Assembly (NCBI GenBank): GCA_900552015.1
Contig: URXY01000075.1
Coordinates: 1 to 6,931, forward strand
From: an uncultured Eubacteriales bacterium
GTDB taxonomy: Bacteria > Bacillota > Clostridia > Oscillospirales > Oscillospiraceae
Length of the DNA: 6,931 nucleotides
Direction: 5' to 3'
The position numbers were made by a program, and so were the translations under genes. The stretch's first letter is position 1. The number at the start of each line of letters is the position of its first letter. The notes beneath the pieces were generated by a model, which saw only the letters and a program-made list of their open reading frames with translations, searched no databases and was not told where the DNA came from. This document shows, in pieces, positions 1-6,124 of the stretch.

Positions 1-633
1 GAGGAGCTCGTCTCCGTGGTCTCGGGGGCCGCGGAAGACCTGCTTCGGCCGCCCCACCTTGCCATACACATCCACACGCTCCACTTTCTTATCCTGCACC
101 AGATGCTGCAAATAGCGATAGACCGTCTGATACGCAAGGCCTGTCCCCTCGGCGATCTCGTTAGCGGTCACATAATCGCTCTGCTCTGAGAGGAAATTCA
201 TAATGATATCCAGCGTGCCGCCGCTGATCCCCTTGGAGAGCGCCGGTTCCGGCCGGTTCTGCCCTGCAAGGCGCAGGTGCAGCTTGATGCGGCTGATGAT
301 ATCGGGCGCCTTGATAGGCTTGAGCGCAAAATCGCTCGCGCCCGCGGCGAGAAAGGTGTCCGCCACGGTCTGGCTCTCGTCGATGGTAAAGACGATGATC
401 GGCACGCTGGATGACTGCCTGCGCAGCAGTTTCACCCCTTCGATGCCGCTCACACCGGGCATATGGTAATCGATCAGCACGATATTGGGCGAATAGCGGC
501 GAAATGCTTCCAACCCGCTCGCCACATCGCTCGCGCTGACAGCGCGCCAGCCCTGAAATTTGAACAGCTCTCCCAACGCAAAGCAGATCTGCGGATCGTC
601 ATCGATGGACAGGATGGTAACATTCTCTTTCAT
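1..633 (-). CDS. Response regulator, receiver plus CitB/DpiA-like winged helix (C-terminus cut by window edge)
   Basis: This is a two-component response regulator, and the 211 codons in the window are open to the left edge. The receiver domain spans about residues 4-122. It has the acidic cluster D11-D12-D13, phospho-acceptor D55 in LIDYHMPG, switch T83 and conserved K105 in LKP. After a short linker, residues ~138-200 form a helix-turn-helix of the CitB/DpiA (citrate/malate regulator) type. Its landmarks are TANEIAEGTGLAYQTVYRYL followed by VDVYGKVGRPKQVFR, where YG..GRP is typical of that family. CitB-type regulators are usually about 225-240 residues, so probably only a short tail is missing. 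The ATG overlaps the stop of the upstream kinase gene (ATGA), which fixes the start and implies translational coupling. It is almost certainly the partner of that kinase. The target genes are not visible; autoregulation of the pgs operon is an inference. Confidence 0.93.
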   Translation of the reverse strand, partial: MKENVTILSIDDDPQICFALGELFKFQGWRAVSASDVASGLEAFRRYSPNIVLIDYHMPGVSGIEGVKLLRRQSSSVPIIVFTIDESQTVADTFLAAGASDFALKPIKAPDIISRIKLHLRLAGQNRPEPALSKGISGGTLDIIMNFLSEQSDYVTANEIAEGTGLAYQTVYRYLQHLVQDKKVERVDVYGKVGRPKQVFRGPRDHGDELL

Positions 634-2027
634 TCAGCAGCCTCCTCTATTGTGATCGTAATACGCGTTCCTTCATTCACCTTGCTGCACAGCGTGACTT
701 CGCCGCCCAACCGGTCGACGATGCTGCGCACAAAGGCAAGGCCAAGTCCGCTGGAGCCTTCGCCGGAATTGCCGCGGCTCCAAACGATTTTCTGCCGTTC
801 CGGGCTGATGCCGACGCCGTTGTCAGCCACGGTAAAGCGCACTACGCCGTCCTCCGCCTCCACGCGCAGCAGAATGCGGCGCTCCGTGCGGGTGCGCACA
901 GCGCGCGCGGAATTTTGCAGCAGGTTGACGAGCGCACGCGGGAACAGCACGTGGTTGACGCTTACGAGCGTCTGCGGTACATCGTTCTGCACACGGATGT
1001 AGGAAGCGTAATCCGACGTCGATACCTGTGCCAGCACGATACGCACAAGTTCCTTGGTCGTGATGGGTGAACGCTGGTCCTCGTAGAGTATCTCCGAGAT
1101 CATGCGGCTCATCTGTTCCACATTATCCTCCACGCGCGTAAGGTATTCAACATCCTGCGAGCGCTCCTCGGCCTCACACTTCATTTTCAGCACGCCCACA
1201 AGCGTCTGCAGCGCCGTCAGCGGCGATTTGAGGTCATGGACGAGGTACTGCATCTCCTGATAGGTCCTGTTTTTTATCTCATTGATCTGCACACGCGTGC
1301 GGATCTCTTCATTTTGCTCACGCAGCACGCTCAGCTCTCGCAGATTGTTTTCTACGCGCAGCTGAAAAAATATGAGCACGCCGAAGAGGAAAAAGAGCAG
1401 TATCCCCACCATGCCCATTGTATTGATGAGCCCCTCACCGTCGAGGACCGCCGCCGCGATCTTGATATCCTGTGAGGTTTCGCCTCGTCCCACGGGCAGT
1501 GAATCCATGAGCGGCATTACATCAAGAAACTGGAACGCCGTCAGGAACGCTCCCACCAGCAGTGCTTTCTTCGTGCGGGAAATATATTTATAGTTGAGTA
1601 TCTGGAACAGGATACCAAAGCATGCCGTCAGCATGGCCGGCAGACCGAAATCGTAACGCACACCGTAGATCAGATAGATCACGCGGTAGACCACGCGCAG
1701 CAGTGCGATCGTCAGCGCAGCGTTGAGCACCTCCGTTTTCTTGTCTCGCCAGGTAAAACCGATCGACTCACCGATGAAAAACGCACCGACATAGTGCGGG
1801 ATGCCGCGCAGGGCGTTGAGTGCCACGAGCAGCAGCGCAGCCGTCATCAAAAAGGTCTTCTCCGACCAGCGCAGTGCTTCAATGAGGTAGTGCCAGACCG
1901 GAAAGTTGTGCATATTGAACGCGAGCGGCATCAAGAGGCTCATGAGCACGAGCACGACGCCAACGGAAAACTCCAGTGTGTCCACCTTTTCCACACGCAG
2001 CGGTATCTTTTTGAGCGCTTCCTTCAC
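630..2027 (-). CDS. Multi-pass membrane sensor histidine kinase
   Basis: This 465-residue sensor kinase is read from a GTG start at 2027, placed 14 bases after the previous stop and behind a strong GGGAGGGGAG ribosome site (about 2031-2040). The reading frame is open further upstream, but that extension overlaps the preceding gene and has no good start. The N-terminal ~225 residues carry about six or seven hydrophobic segments (roughly 19-38, 57-76, 100-122, 128-146, 154-172, 204-223), with possibly one more at 78-90. There is no recognisable PAS or Cache domain. Residues 224-260 look like a coiled-coil linker. The HisKA H-box is VHDLKSPLTALQ with phospho-acceptor H264. The catalytic domain follows, with the N-box around N372 (NLLQNSARA), the G1 box DNGVGIS (402-408) and the G2 box GLGL (427-430). 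The kinase core looks intact. The stop overlaps the regulator's ATG. The signal is unknown; a membrane-embedded sensor in a polymer operon suggests an envelope cue (inference). Confidence 0.93.
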   Translation of the reverse strand: MKEALKKIPLRVEKVDTLEFSVGVVLVLMSLLMPLAFNMHNFPVWHYLIEALRWSEKTFLMTAALLLVALNALRGIPHYVGAFFIGESIGFTWRDKKTEVLNAALTIALLRVVYRVIYLIYGVRYDFGLPAMLTACFGILFQILNYKYISRTKKALLVGAFLTAFQFLDVMPLMDSLPVGRGETSQDIKIAAAVLDGEGLINTMGMVGILLFFLFGVLIFFQLRVENNLRELSVLREQNEEIRTRVQINEIKNRTYQEMQYLVHDLKSPLTALQTLVGVLKMKCEAEERSQDVEYLTRVEDNVEQMSRMISEILYEDQRSPITTKELVRIVLAQVSTSDYASYIRVQNDVPQTLVSVNHVLFPRALVNLLQNSARAVRTRTERRILLRVEAEDGVVRFTVADNGVGISPERQKIVWSRGNSGEGSSGLGLAFVRSIVDRLGGEVTLCSKVNEGTRITITIEEAAE

Positions 2028-2041
2028 GGTCTCCCCTCCCT

Positions 2042-2890
2042 TCACAGCATATTTTTGTTCTTTAAAACGTACTGCACGATCTCCAACTGGTTGCGCACGC
2101 GCTGCGCGAGCGCCTCCGTCCGCAGCGTTTCCACTGTGATTGCCGGAATGCCCAGCAGGTCCGACACCGTGCGGTTTATGCTGCCGCGCGGCGGCGAGCC
2201 GTACAGCGTCAGCGGAGACGCGCACAGCGTCCCATTCTCGGATGCGAGCAGCATCTCCCAGATGAGTTCTCCCGTCTCGCCAGACGCATCACAGATAAGC
2301 GAATTGCCGAGTGCATCCGCGCCGTTGTCCGATGCTTCGTGTGCCTCGTGCAGATCGAGCAGCAGCGCAGGCTGCCGCTGTGCGATGTCCGAAAAGATCT
2401 CCGCCGCGATCCGCGCAGCGTCGCAGCCGTCCGCATCGCCCGGAAAATTGCGGTTCAGATCCCGCTCCTCCGCCGTTTTTCGCTGGTCGTTCGCCGCGCC
2501 GTAGACATTGGCGGGACTGATGATATACAGCGTTCCCGCCCGCAGGCAGGCATTTTTGAGCAAGTTCCCCGCACGCCAGCCCGCGGTCTCATCGCCGTGC
2601 ACACCCGCGACCACGTAGACCGCAGGGCCGTCCGCTTCGCCGCACAGCACAGTGACAGACAGGTCCTCGCCCAGCGTGATCTCCTCGCGTGCGGTCTCCC
2701 ACTCGCCGTCAAAGCAGCCGGGAAAGTCCGCGAGCGTCCATTCGTTCGCATCCTCCGCCGTGGGCAGCAGCTCCGGTGCAAAGGTGTTCGCATCGGTCTG
2801 CTCTGTTACCGGCGGCGCTGCGTTCCGCTCCCCTGCGCAGCCGCACAGCAGCGCGCACAGCGTCAGCAATATGATGGTCGTTCTCTTCAC
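2042..2890 (-). CDS. M14-type zinc carboxypeptidase/AstE-AspA-like lipoprotein
   Basis: This 282-residue predicted lipoprotein belongs to the M14 / succinylglutamate desuccinylase-aspartoacylase superfamily. It starts at GTG 2890, which overlaps the pgsW stop as GTGA and has a GGGAGGAGG site just upstream. Residues 1-18 are a short basic-then-hydrophobic signal ending in LCGC, so C18 is the likely lipidated residue and the enzyme would sit outside the membrane. Zinc ligands are visible as H98 and E101 (GVHGDETAG) and H181 (LLLDLHEA). RDLNRNFPG (143-151) is the substrate-binding N-R motif, and E254 in ITVETL fits the catalytic glutamate. All expected catalytic residues are present. Family members cleave amide bonds to carboxylate-bearing amino acids. 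Phage gamma-PGA hydrolase PghP has a related carboxypeptidase-like zinc fold. Between pgsW and a two-component system, cleavage or release of poly-gamma-glutamate is the best guess, but a role on peptidoglycan peptides is possible. Confidence 0.85.
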   Translation of the reverse strand: MKRTTIILLTLCALLCGCAGERNAAPPVTEQTDANTFAPELLPTAEDANEWTLADFPGCFDGEWETAREEITLGEDLSVTVLCGEADGPAVYVVAGVHGDETAGWRAGNLLKNACLRAGTLYIISPANVYGAANDQRKTAEERDLNRNFPGDADGCDAARIAAEIFSDIAQRQPALLLDLHEAHEASDNGADALGNSLICDASGETGELIWEMLLASENGTLCASPLTLYGSPPRGSINRTVSDLLGIPAITVETLRTEALAQRVRNQLEIVQYVLKNKNML

Positions 2891-3948
2891 GTTTCCTCCT
2901 CCCGACGGCGGCAATGCCGTCCCCAAAGCAGGAGGCCGACCGCAGCGGCCGCACCGACGAGCGCAAGCGGCCAGCGATAGACCGTTTCATAGTACACCGC
3001 GCTCTCGCCGATGGGCGAAAGCTCCTGCGGATCGTAGGGCAGTCCATACGCCGCAACGAGCCGCTTGATGTTCAAGAGGTAAATGACCGGCAGGCCGCCC
3101 TCGTTGTAGCGCTCGAGAAGACCGCTCTTTTCGCTGAGCGCCTTGACGCGCCCCGGTGCGGTCACGCCCCAGCTCATGCGGTCGCCGTCAAGTCCTGTCG
3201 TCGTAATATTCCCACCCACGCCGACAAAGCAGACGATGGGGCCCTGCTCCCGGTAGATCTCCTCACGCAGGGCAAGATTTTTCTGATAATCCCGCTCATG
3301 CAGGAAGGGAATTCCGCTCTCCTCCAGCCGGGTGCGAACGATCTCGCGCTCCTCGGGGAACATCTCCTCTCCGCAGTCAAAATCGCCGCCGAGGCTGAAC
3401 GCCGCGGGCGCCTGCGGAAGATATCCCTCCTCCACAAGGTGCAACACCATATCAGGAAACGTCAGATCGACCTGATTGGCCCCGTAGGTCGAGGCGCCCG
3501 CCGAGGCAATGTAGATGACCTTGACATCCATCGCCGCACAGGCGCACAGCACCGCAAGGTCCATCGCGGGAAACGAACCGGAAAAGCCCGCGCCCACCGC
3601 ATCGCCCGCCTTGACGCCCGCTTCTTCCAAAAGCTGCACGCACAGCGCCGCCATATCGGGGTCCGCTGTGGTGCGCTTGGCGTCCGGTGCGCCGATGGTC
3701 GTGGTGATGGGCGTGTAATCCTCGCCGAGCATTCCCGTCTCGTGATGGTCCTCGTCGGAAAGCGGGATACCGAGTTCTGACTTGTATGCCTTGACCCGCT
3801 CCATGCAGGCTTCCAGCCGCTCCGCCGCGTCCACACGGACGGCGTAGTCCTCCGCCGGAACGCGGCGAGCACTCTTCACGGTCAGTGCGCATGCAAGCAC
3901 CAGCACGAGCGACGCAAGCAGGAGCGAGAGCCTTGTCACCTTCCGCAT
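2887..3948 (-). CDS. pgsW: PgsW, poly-gamma-glutamate system protein
   Basis: This 353-residue membrane-anchored protein is recognised as the PgsW family, which is found next to PgsB/PgsC in scattered bacteria. The ATG at 3948 comes one base after the pgsC stop (TGAGATG), with GGGAGGG at 3956-3962. An N-terminal hydrophobic segment (~7-24) and a C-terminal one (~327-342, followed by a basic tail HCRRR) bracket a ~300-residue, probably extracytoplasmic domain. Within it, ITTTIG (81-86), GFSGSFPAMD (121-130), IASAGASTYGAN (147-158) and FVGVGGNITTTG (241-252) look like conserved glycine/serine-rich loops. VLAC (17-20) could also be read as a lipobox. The biochemical role of PgsW is unknown to me; it may replace PgsA/CapA as the third synthase subunit (inference). 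The stop overlaps the GTG of the next gene. Confidence 0.85.
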   Translation of the reverse strand: MRKVTRLSLLLASLVLVLACALTVKSARRVPAEDYAVRVDAAERLEACMERVKAYKSELGIPLSDEDHHETGMLGEDYTPITTTIGAPDAKRTTADPDMAALCVQLLEEAGVKAGDAVGAGFSGSFPAMDLAVLCACAAMDVKVIYIASAGASTYGANQVDLTFPDMVLHLVEEGYLPQAPAAFSLGGDFDCGEEMFPEEREIVRTRLEESGIPFLHERDYQKNLALREEIYREQGPIVCFVGVGGNITTTGLDGDRMSWGVTAPGRVKALSEKSGLLERYNEGGLPVIYLLNIKRLVAAYGLPYDPQELSPIGESAVYYETVYRWPLALVGAAAAVGLLLWGRHCRRREEET

Positions 3949-3949
3949 C

Positions 3950-4381
3950 TCACAGCCCTCCCGCCAGCGCGCGCACGGCGAAGGCGAGCGCGGTCAGCAG
4001 CGCTGTCGTCGCCGTCACGGCAAGCAGCGTGTCCGCAATGCCCTGACGGTCAAACTCACGGGCCAGTATTCCGGGGATGAGCACACCGATCATGCTGAGC
4101 CCGCCGGGGACCAGTCCGATCGTCCACAGCGCAATATCCAGAAAATACGTCAGCACCAGCAGCACGGCAAAGCGCCTTCTGCCATACAGGATGACCACGC
4201 GCGCAAGCAGGCGGCAGAGTCCCACCGCGCACAAAGAGAGCGCGAACGTATACGCGATGCGCTGCGGCGACTCAAGGCACAGCGCAAGGTAGCCCGGTAC
4301 GATCAGGCCTGCGCTCAGGCCTGTCAGCTCAGTAAAGGCAAGGCTCACCAGCACGCCCAGCAAAATGATCTGATCATACAA
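3950..4381 (-). CDS. pgsC: PgsC/CapC, poly-gamma-glutamate synthase membrane subunit
   Basis: This 143-residue integral membrane protein matches PgsC/CapC in length (Bacillus PgsC is about 149 residues) and sequence. Family landmarks are LSAGLIVPGYLAL (22-34), VILYGRRRFAVLL (63-75) and GVLIPGILAREFDRQG (99-114). About four or five hydrophobic segments cover most of the chain. PgsC forms the polymerase/transport complex with PgsB in the cytoplasmic membrane. The start is TTG at 4381. It gives the family-like MYDQIILLGVLVSL beginning, it overlaps the pgsB end by 8 bases and it has GGGAGGGGAG (about 4388-4397) in front. The nearby ATG at 4377 is in a different frame. The unusual start plus the overlap suggests translation is coupled to pgsB. 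Confidence 0.92.
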   Translation of the reverse strand: MYDQIILLGVLVSLAFTELTGLSAGLIVPGYLALCLESPQRIAYTFALSLCAVGLCRLLARVVILYGRRRFAVLLVLTYFLDIALWTIGLVPGGLSMIGVLIPGILAREFDRQGIADTLLAVTATTALLTALAFAVRALAGGL

Positions 4382-5498
4382 GCGCGCTCCCCTCCCTTCT
4401 CACATACTCCATCAGCTCGCGTCCGCCGCCGGCGATATTGCCGATGGCGAAGATCACCTGATCTTCCGTCAGGCTGTCAACTGCAATGTCTGTTCCGCCC
4501 GAAAGCTCCCGCACGGCGGCATCCGGCAGCTTTCTCCGCAATCCCCGCTTCATGTACCCGCGCGATGCGCCCATCAGCCAGACCTCCGCCGGATGAAGCG
4601 CTGTGCAGACGCGCAGCATATCCTCCGTGCGGCTGGCGCGGTCGCCGCGGTTGTTGACGAGCAGTGTCAGCTTTTTGTCCTGCCAGCCGTGCTCCGCGCG
4701 CAGCTTTTCCCACACCATGCAGATCGACTGGATATCGTTGATGGAAAGTCCGCCGATGAACGCAGCCTTCCCCAGCCGGTACAGCGAGAGCGCATAGGGG
4801 TCGCGTGAAAAGCGCTGCATCCCGGCAAATGCCGTCTCGCGCGGCACACCGAGCTCCTCACAAACAGCGAGCGCAAGGGCGACGTTCTCCGGAAAGTCGA
4901 GCGCCCCCTCGTCTCCCTGGACCTCGGCGCAGACAAAGCGGCTGCCGTTTTTCTCCGCGGCAGTTTTCAGCTGCCCCGCCATAACGGTCTCGGCAGTGAG
5001 CAGAACACCGCCCCGCGGCACGGTATGGCACAGCGCATCTGCGATCTGCGGCAGCGTATCGCCCATTACGTCCGTATGGTCGCGGCGAACATTCGTGATG
5101 ACGCCGATATCCGCGCGCAGGATATCATGCTGCGACGCCTGCTGGAATTCCGGTGTAATGGCCATACATTCCACCACCAGCACCTGTGCGTCCTGCGCCG
5201 CCGCGCGGCGCAGGATCGCGATCTGTTCTTTGATATTGGCTTTTCCCCGGCGGCGGATCGGTTCTTCGCAGCCGTTCACGTCGATGGTCATGGGGTCCGT
5301 TCCCGTCGTTTTGCAGAAAACGCGAAGTCCCTCCGCACGAAGCCCCGCCTCGATCAGGCGGCTGACTGTCGATTTGCCGCGCGTACCGTTCACGTGGACC
5401 ACATGCTCTATCTTCCGTCGCGCAGCCTTCACCGTGCGCGCTTCCCCCAATAAATAAATGAAATAAAGGGCGGATGCGCAGACCAGCAGCGCTGTCAT
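4374..5498 (-). CDS. pgsB: PgsB/CapB, poly-gamma-glutamate synthase ATP-dependent ligase subunit
   Basis: This 374-residue Mur-ligase-like amide ligase polymerises glutamate through gamma-carboxyl bonds using ATP (established for PgsB/CapB). Bacillus PgsB is about 393 residues, so this one is full length. An N-terminal membrane anchor (~2-18) is followed by the P-loop NGTRGKST (37-44), CKTTGTDP (62-69) and VECMAITPEFQ (109-119). The Mur-type motif NVRRDHTDVMG is at 136-146. Further on are DPYALS (233-238), NNRGDRASRT (282-291) and AIGNIAGGG (351-359), all in family order. No catalytic motif looks damaged. The ATG at 5498 has an AGGGGGGAGG ribosome site at about 5502-5511 and follows a predicted promoter at 5528-5557. 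It is the first gene of the six-gene operon. Confidence 0.95.
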   Translation of the reverse strand: MTALLVCASALYFIYLLGEARTVKAARRKIEHVVHVNGTRGKSTVSRLIEAGLRAEGLRVFCKTTGTDPMTIDVNGCEEPIRRRGKANIKEQIAILRRAAAQDAQVLVVECMAITPEFQQASQHDILRADIGVITNVRRDHTDVMGDTLPQIADALCHTVPRGGVLLTAETVMAGQLKTAAEKNGSRFVCAEVQGDEGALDFPENVALALAVCEELGVPRETAFAGMQRFSRDPYALSLYRLGKAAFIGGLSINDIQSICMVWEKLRAEHGWQDKKLTLLVNNRGDRASRTEDMLRVCTALHPAEVWLMGASRGYMKRGLRRKLPDAAVRELSGGTDIAVDSLTEDQVIFAIGNIAGGGRELMEYVRREGSALV

Positions 5499-5527
5499 GA
5501 GCCTCCCCCCTTTCGATAAACAGACAG

Positions 5528-5557
5528 ATTATACCATAGCCTGCCTTTTCTCCTCAA
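5528..5557 (-). promoter_or_regulatory. Predicted sigma-70-type promoter of the pgs operon
   Basis: Read on the minus strand, -35 TTGAGG (5552-5557) and a perfect -10 TATAAT (5528-5533) are separated by 18 bases. The -10 is preceded by TGG, giving an extended -10 (TGnTATAAT). Transcription would begin near 5521, leaving a leader of only about 20-25 bases before pgsB, too short for a riboswitch. Both elements lie inside the 3' end of the decayed transposase frame; the tnpA stop codon TAA is part of the -10 box. Confidence 0.7.
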
Positions 5558-5945
5558 GGAATTTTCTCATATTTCTCCCTGCCGTAGCCATATAGCAGCC
5601 TTTGCATCAAAACTGCCGGTTCCCATACTCATACCTCAGATCCGCACATCGGTCAAATATCATCAGCGAGCTTTTCCCTTTGAGATATCCCATAAACTGT
5701 AATACACTGTATTGGGGCGGGATACTCACCAGCATCTGGACATGATCTGGACGAGTCTCTGCCTCTATAATTTCTACCCCTTTATACTCGCACAGTTTTC
5801 TTAGGATGCTCCCGATATCTGCCCGAATCTGTCCATATATTACTTGTCTCCGATATTTTGGCGCAGAAACTATGCGATATTATTTACAGTTCCAGCTTGT
5901 ATGTGCAGGACGATCTATTTCCTCTTTCTTTTGTGTTCCAAACAT
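5529..5945 (-). pseudogene. tnpA: Decayed IS200/IS605-family TnpA transposase
   Basis: One continuous frame of 139 codons runs from ATG 5945 (with AAAGGAGGAG at 5951-5960) to TAA 5529-5531 and is clearly an IS200-type Y1 HUH transposase. Matching stretches include TSWNCK, APKYRRQVIYGQIRADIG, LRKLCEYKGVEIIEAE, VSIPPQYSV and FMGYLKGKSSLMIFDR. Two in-frame stops break it: TAA at 5880-5882 (codon 22, where family members read NCKYHIVF) and TGA at 5607-5609 (codon 113, a conserved Trp after NRQF). The HUH pair is altered to H68-V-Q70, so metal binding would be impaired even with readthrough. The C-terminal helix with the catalytic Tyr (YxxxQ type) is not recognisable. The frame is otherwise unshifted, so decay was mainly by substitution. 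Its base composition is AT-richer than the flanking genes, as expected for acquired DNA. Confidence 0.92.
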
Positions 5946-6047
5946 GGATACTCCTCCTTTGCTACTTTTCTTGCGGTCGGCAAACCTGCTTCGATCGTAG
6001 CTCGGGAGGTCTATCTTTTCCCACTCATAGGCTTAGCCTTTTTTATT

Positions 6048-6066
6048 CCACGGGCATAGCCCGTGG
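6048..6066 (-). repeat. Perfect 8-bp hairpin, likely IS200 left-end structure
   Basis: CCACGGGC (6048-6055), loop ATA, then GCCCGTGG (6059-6066) form a perfect 8-bp stem. It lies about 100 bases upstream of the tnpA start. Compact GC hairpins of the CCACGGGC...GCCCGTGG type are familiar at IS200/IS605 ends, where TnpA binds. Being perfect, it is better preserved than the coding region. Confidence 0.7.
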
Positions 6067-6084
6067 TTGCCTGTTTTCAGGCAA
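6067..6084. repeat. Perfect 7-bp hairpin next to the IS left-end hairpin
   Basis: TTGCCTG (6067-6073), TTTT loop, CAGGCAA (6078-6084) pair perfectly. It directly abuts the 6048-6066 hairpin and lies just beyond the tRNA terminator. It may belong to the IS end, be a second weak terminator, or mark the insertion junction. No long T-run follows on either strand. Confidence 0.5.
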
Positions 6085-6087
6085 AAC

Positions 6088-6120
6088 AAAAAAGCCTTGA
6101 AACTTACGTTTCAAGGCTTT
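6088..6120 (-). terminator. Intrinsic terminator of the tRNA-Val gene
   Basis: On the minus strand, a 13-bp perfect stem (6108-6120 with 6091-6103, loop of 4) is followed by a T-tract of six (complement of A6088-A6093, partly within the stem base). It begins 4 bases after the tRNA CCA end. It would stop the tRNA transcript and shield the IS remnant and the pgs operon from readthrough. Confidence 0.88.
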
Positions 6121-6124
6121 CGTC

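Larger units (their letters stand above)
5529..6066 (-). mobile_element. Remnant IS200-type insertion sequence, right end not found
   Basis: The element consists of the broken tnpA (5529-5945), about 100 bases of leader and an 8-bp hairpin at 6048-6066 of the kind found at the left ends of IS200/IS605 elements. These elements lack terminal inverted repeats and are recognised as single-stranded hairpins. No matching right-end hairpin is visible between the tnpA stop and the pgsB start, where only about 30 bases remain. That side therefore appears lost or replaced. No tnpB or omega RNA-like region is present, so the element is the IS200 (tnpA-only) type. In the leader, CCTCC (6005-6009, minus sense) could pair with the tnpA GGAGG site, similar to the translation-repressing fold known for IS200, but the pairing is only 5 bp. 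Confidence 0.75.

Noticed and set aside
463..1002. Plus-strand open frame across the kinase/regulator junction
   Set aside because: It is antisense to two genes with intact catalytic motifs, has no ribosome site, and its composition is consistent with a shadow frame.
2028..2225. Longer N-terminus for the histidine kinase
   Set aside because: The extension overlaps the M14 gene in another frame and translates to Ala/Arg/Gly-rich sequence without a signal. GTG 2027 has the strong ribosome site and leads straight into the first membrane segment.
2914..3780. Long plus-strand open frame (288 codons) opposite pgsW
   Set aside because: It is antisense to a gene with clear family identity; GC-rich codon use leaves open frames on the other strand. 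There is no ribosome site and no recognisable domain.
5499..5527. Riboswitch or attenuator ahead of pgsB
   Set aside because: The predicted leader is only about 20-25 bases and holds just the ribosome site.
5806..6100. Short plus-strand open frames over the IS remnant
   Set aside because: They are overlapping shadows of the decayed tnpA and its leader, with no similarity I recognise and no convincing ribosome sites.
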